Of a stretch of 64,000 bases of DNA, positions 62,241 through 64,000 are shown one piece after another. Location of the stretch: the NCBI GenBank assembly GCA_022575985.1, contig JAKSXM010000147.1, positions 24,028,001 through 24,092,000 of the forward strand, given 5' to 3'. This DNA comes from Anagrus nilaparvatae (Eukaryota; Arthropoda; Insecta; Hymenoptera; Mymaridae). The stretch's first letter is position 1. Every line of letters starts with the position of its first letter. A program made the translations under genes and the position numbers. The notes under the pieces were generated by a model. It saw only the letters and a program-made list of their open reading frames with translations, searched no databases and was not told the origin of the DNA.

Positions 62241-62356
62241 ATTTTTTGAAGGCAAATAATTTGAGACAAATCATTGTTAGTAGTCGTATTTGGTACAGTA
62301 AATAATTCTGCGAGTCTTTCAAAATTGGAATATAGTAATTATTGCCCACTAGTAGT

Positions 62357-62705
62357 AAGGGGTGGTCCACTTGGTGCATGTTAACTGTGAGCCCAGTGGC
62401 TGCAAAAAGTGCGAATCATTTCGTCAGCGCTGCTAATGTTTAAAATTAATTAAATTGTTGGGGACCAATATGTTTTATCAAAAAAACCACCCCCGAACCA
62501 TCTTTTTAATCTTACAAGCCTTTTAGGTCTTCCAAGAGAAGCAAAAATTTGAAATATATATTAGGCTTATGAGATTAAAAAGAGAGTGCGGAGGTGATTT
62601 TTTTGATAAAACATATTGGTCCCCAACAATTTAATTGATTTTAAATACTAGTAGCACTGCCAAAATGATTCGCACAGTTACTGTGCGCCAAGTGGACCGC
62701 CCCTT
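62357..62705. mobile_element. 349 bp MITE with AAGGGGTGGTCCACTTGG ends
   Basis: The left end AAGGGGTGGTCCACTTGG pairs with the right end CCAAGTGGACCGCCCCTT. The arms continue inward through CATTTTGG/TTCGTCAG, AATTAAATTGTTGGGGACCA and ATATGTTTTATCAAAAAAA, so nearly the whole element folds back. The flanks CTAGTAGT and CTAGTAC may be a decayed target duplication. Confidence 0.85.
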
Positions 62706-62909
62706 GGCTAGTACAGAATAAAGCATTCTTATCTTCTTCCAGAAATATCTATTTTTAGTGAACGGGATTAGGTACAGGACGGTTTCGGAAGGTTCTACGC
62801 GTCGGTTAAGAAGTTACTATTAATTGTTGATTCTTTTACGTCTGGTATGGATTTAATAGTTGAATAAATGAGAAATCGACTTTTCCAGAGCAAAGATGTT
62901 TATTATAAA

Positions 62910-63180
62910 TATTTTTCCCAACGTTTCGAGTCTTTATAAGACTCCTTTTCTTCTGTACACATATTATAATTAAATTAGTATTACATTAATTAAATATTTT
63001 TGAAATTATTAATACATATTTTTTAAATGAATAAAAAGTAGAAAAAGTTTACCTAATTTAAAAAATATGTATTAATAATTTCAAAAATATTTAATTAATG
63101 TGATACTAATTTAATTATAATATGTGTACAGAATCCCTTGAAAATGAGTCTTATAAAGACTCGAAACGTTGGGAAAAATA
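62910..63180. mobile_element. foldback pair with hammerhead-ribozyme-like cores (Penelope-like)
   Basis: On the plus strand at 63127-63172 a GAGTC-TTATAAA-GACTC hairpin is followed by CGAAACGTTGGG and preceded by TGAAAATGA. On the minus strand at 62961-62916 the same hairpin is preceded by ACAGAAGAAAAG and followed by CGAAACGTTGGG. A CTGATGA/CTGAAGA box, stem II, then GAAAC is the hammerhead core layout found in Penelope-like element termini. The box is degenerate in both arms, so cleavage activity is doubtful. The two copies face each other across about 60 bp. Confidence 0.55.
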
Positions 63181-63199
63181 CTATTAATTATTGTATATA

Positions 63200-64000
63200 A
63201 AAAATTATCGATAATTTACATTCAAAATGTAACCTAACCGGATTTCAAAAGTTATACTGATCTATTGTTCTATAGATACTTATTATTTATCAATATAATA
63301 TCAAATTTTTTAAAAATTATAAAAATAAAAAAATCCTGTTAAAGCTATTTAAATAAATAAATTATAATTCTTTAATTAAATAATTATTTAAACGTAATAA
63401 TATTTACCGATAACCAATATTTACAGTAAAAAATTCCATAAATTATTTGAGAATATTTAAATAAGCAGTAAGTATAATATCCGGTATATTTAAAACATAT
63501 ATAAGATATTCAAAATATTACAACATTAAATGATAAGAAAATAAAAGATAAAATTAATTAAAATGTATATAAAAAATAATATTTAAACGTCTTTATTCAT
63601 TAATTTATTGAAATTTAATTAAATTAGAGTCTAGGCACATTAATAATCAATTAAGAAAGGTAAACAAAAATAGCAGTAAATTTTAACACACAATTATGTA
63701 CAATAATTGATAAAAGTTTAACAGTAGCACTTGTCGGCTAATTTCTCGAGCACTTAATAATAATATTTGCTAAAGTACTTAAATTATTAGCTTAATTAAA
63801 TTTTTAGCTCTCTTCTTTACATAGTTTTCTTGTATACCATAAAACCATGGATACACTACTTATATATCCTTGTGTATCCATGCATAAAACGATTATTTTA
63901 AAACAGGAAATCCAATTGAAAAAAATTTCAAGTGTTTAATGCATAATGCATTTCTGTATTGTGTAATACATTTATATTACTGTTTTAATTAATTAATGTG
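63200..64000. other. A+T-rich right end, no feature seen
   Basis: Neither gene nor repeat family was recognised up to the window edge. Confidence 0.5.

Noticed and set aside
1..64000. tRNA and rRNA genes
   Set aside because: No cloverleaf with conserved A and B boxes and no rRNA-like stretch was recognised by eye; a tRNAscan run would settle it.

Overview
The window is eukaryotic nuclear DNA, very A+T-rich, with intron-split genes, microsatellites and many foldback elements. The best guess is an insect: it carries a three-repeat animal Myb, a secreted alpha-carbonic anhydrase with a signal-peptide exon, a C2H2 zinc-finger gene, and a short run of the insect telomere motif (TTAGG/CCTAA). The species cannot be named from the sequence. 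Most long open frames here are chance frames in A+T-rich repeats. The real genes were found by piecing exons together at GT/AG borders and checking that phases agree.

Left end (1-6 kb): an A+T-rich repeat zone, a decayed Helitron Rep fragment with its HUH motif (minus strand), and two G+C-richer reading frames (2.2-2.7 kb and 4.2-5.0 kb, minus strand). These two frames look like separated halves of an RNA-virus nucleoprotein-like gene fixed in the genome. They are in the wrong order, one is frameshifted, and a three-copy tandem repeat lies between them. A possible orphan terminal exon lies at 5.7-5.9 kb.

Middle-left (6-14 kb): gene-poor DNA with two tandem repeat blocks (8.3-9.2 kb), then a two-exon gene for a 268-residue protein with four C2H2 zinc fingers (10.5-11.4 kb, minus), and a G+C-rich palindrome (13.7 kb).

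14.3-21.5 kb, plus strand: a complete six-exon secreted alpha-carbonic anhydrase of 275 residues with all zinc ligands. Its introns are packed with foldback elements.

24.3-40.4 kb, minus strand: a complete Myb gene of ten coding exons, 727 residues, with a 10.6 kb first intron. A second 3' end, by reading through exon 8, would give 679 residues without the conserved C-terminal module.

41-64 kb: no gene could be supported. The region holds transposon-like foldback elements, including a 1.26 kb element with long terminal inverted repeats and a palindromic family shared with the carbonic anhydrase introns. It also holds a ~150 bp satellite array interrupted by another repeat, and near the right end an inverted pair of sequences resembling the hammerhead-ribozyme core of Penelope-like elements.

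The three host genes share no evident pathway: Myb is a cell-cycle transcription regulator, the zinc-finger protein a likely DNA-binding protein, and the carbonic anhydrase a secreted enzyme.
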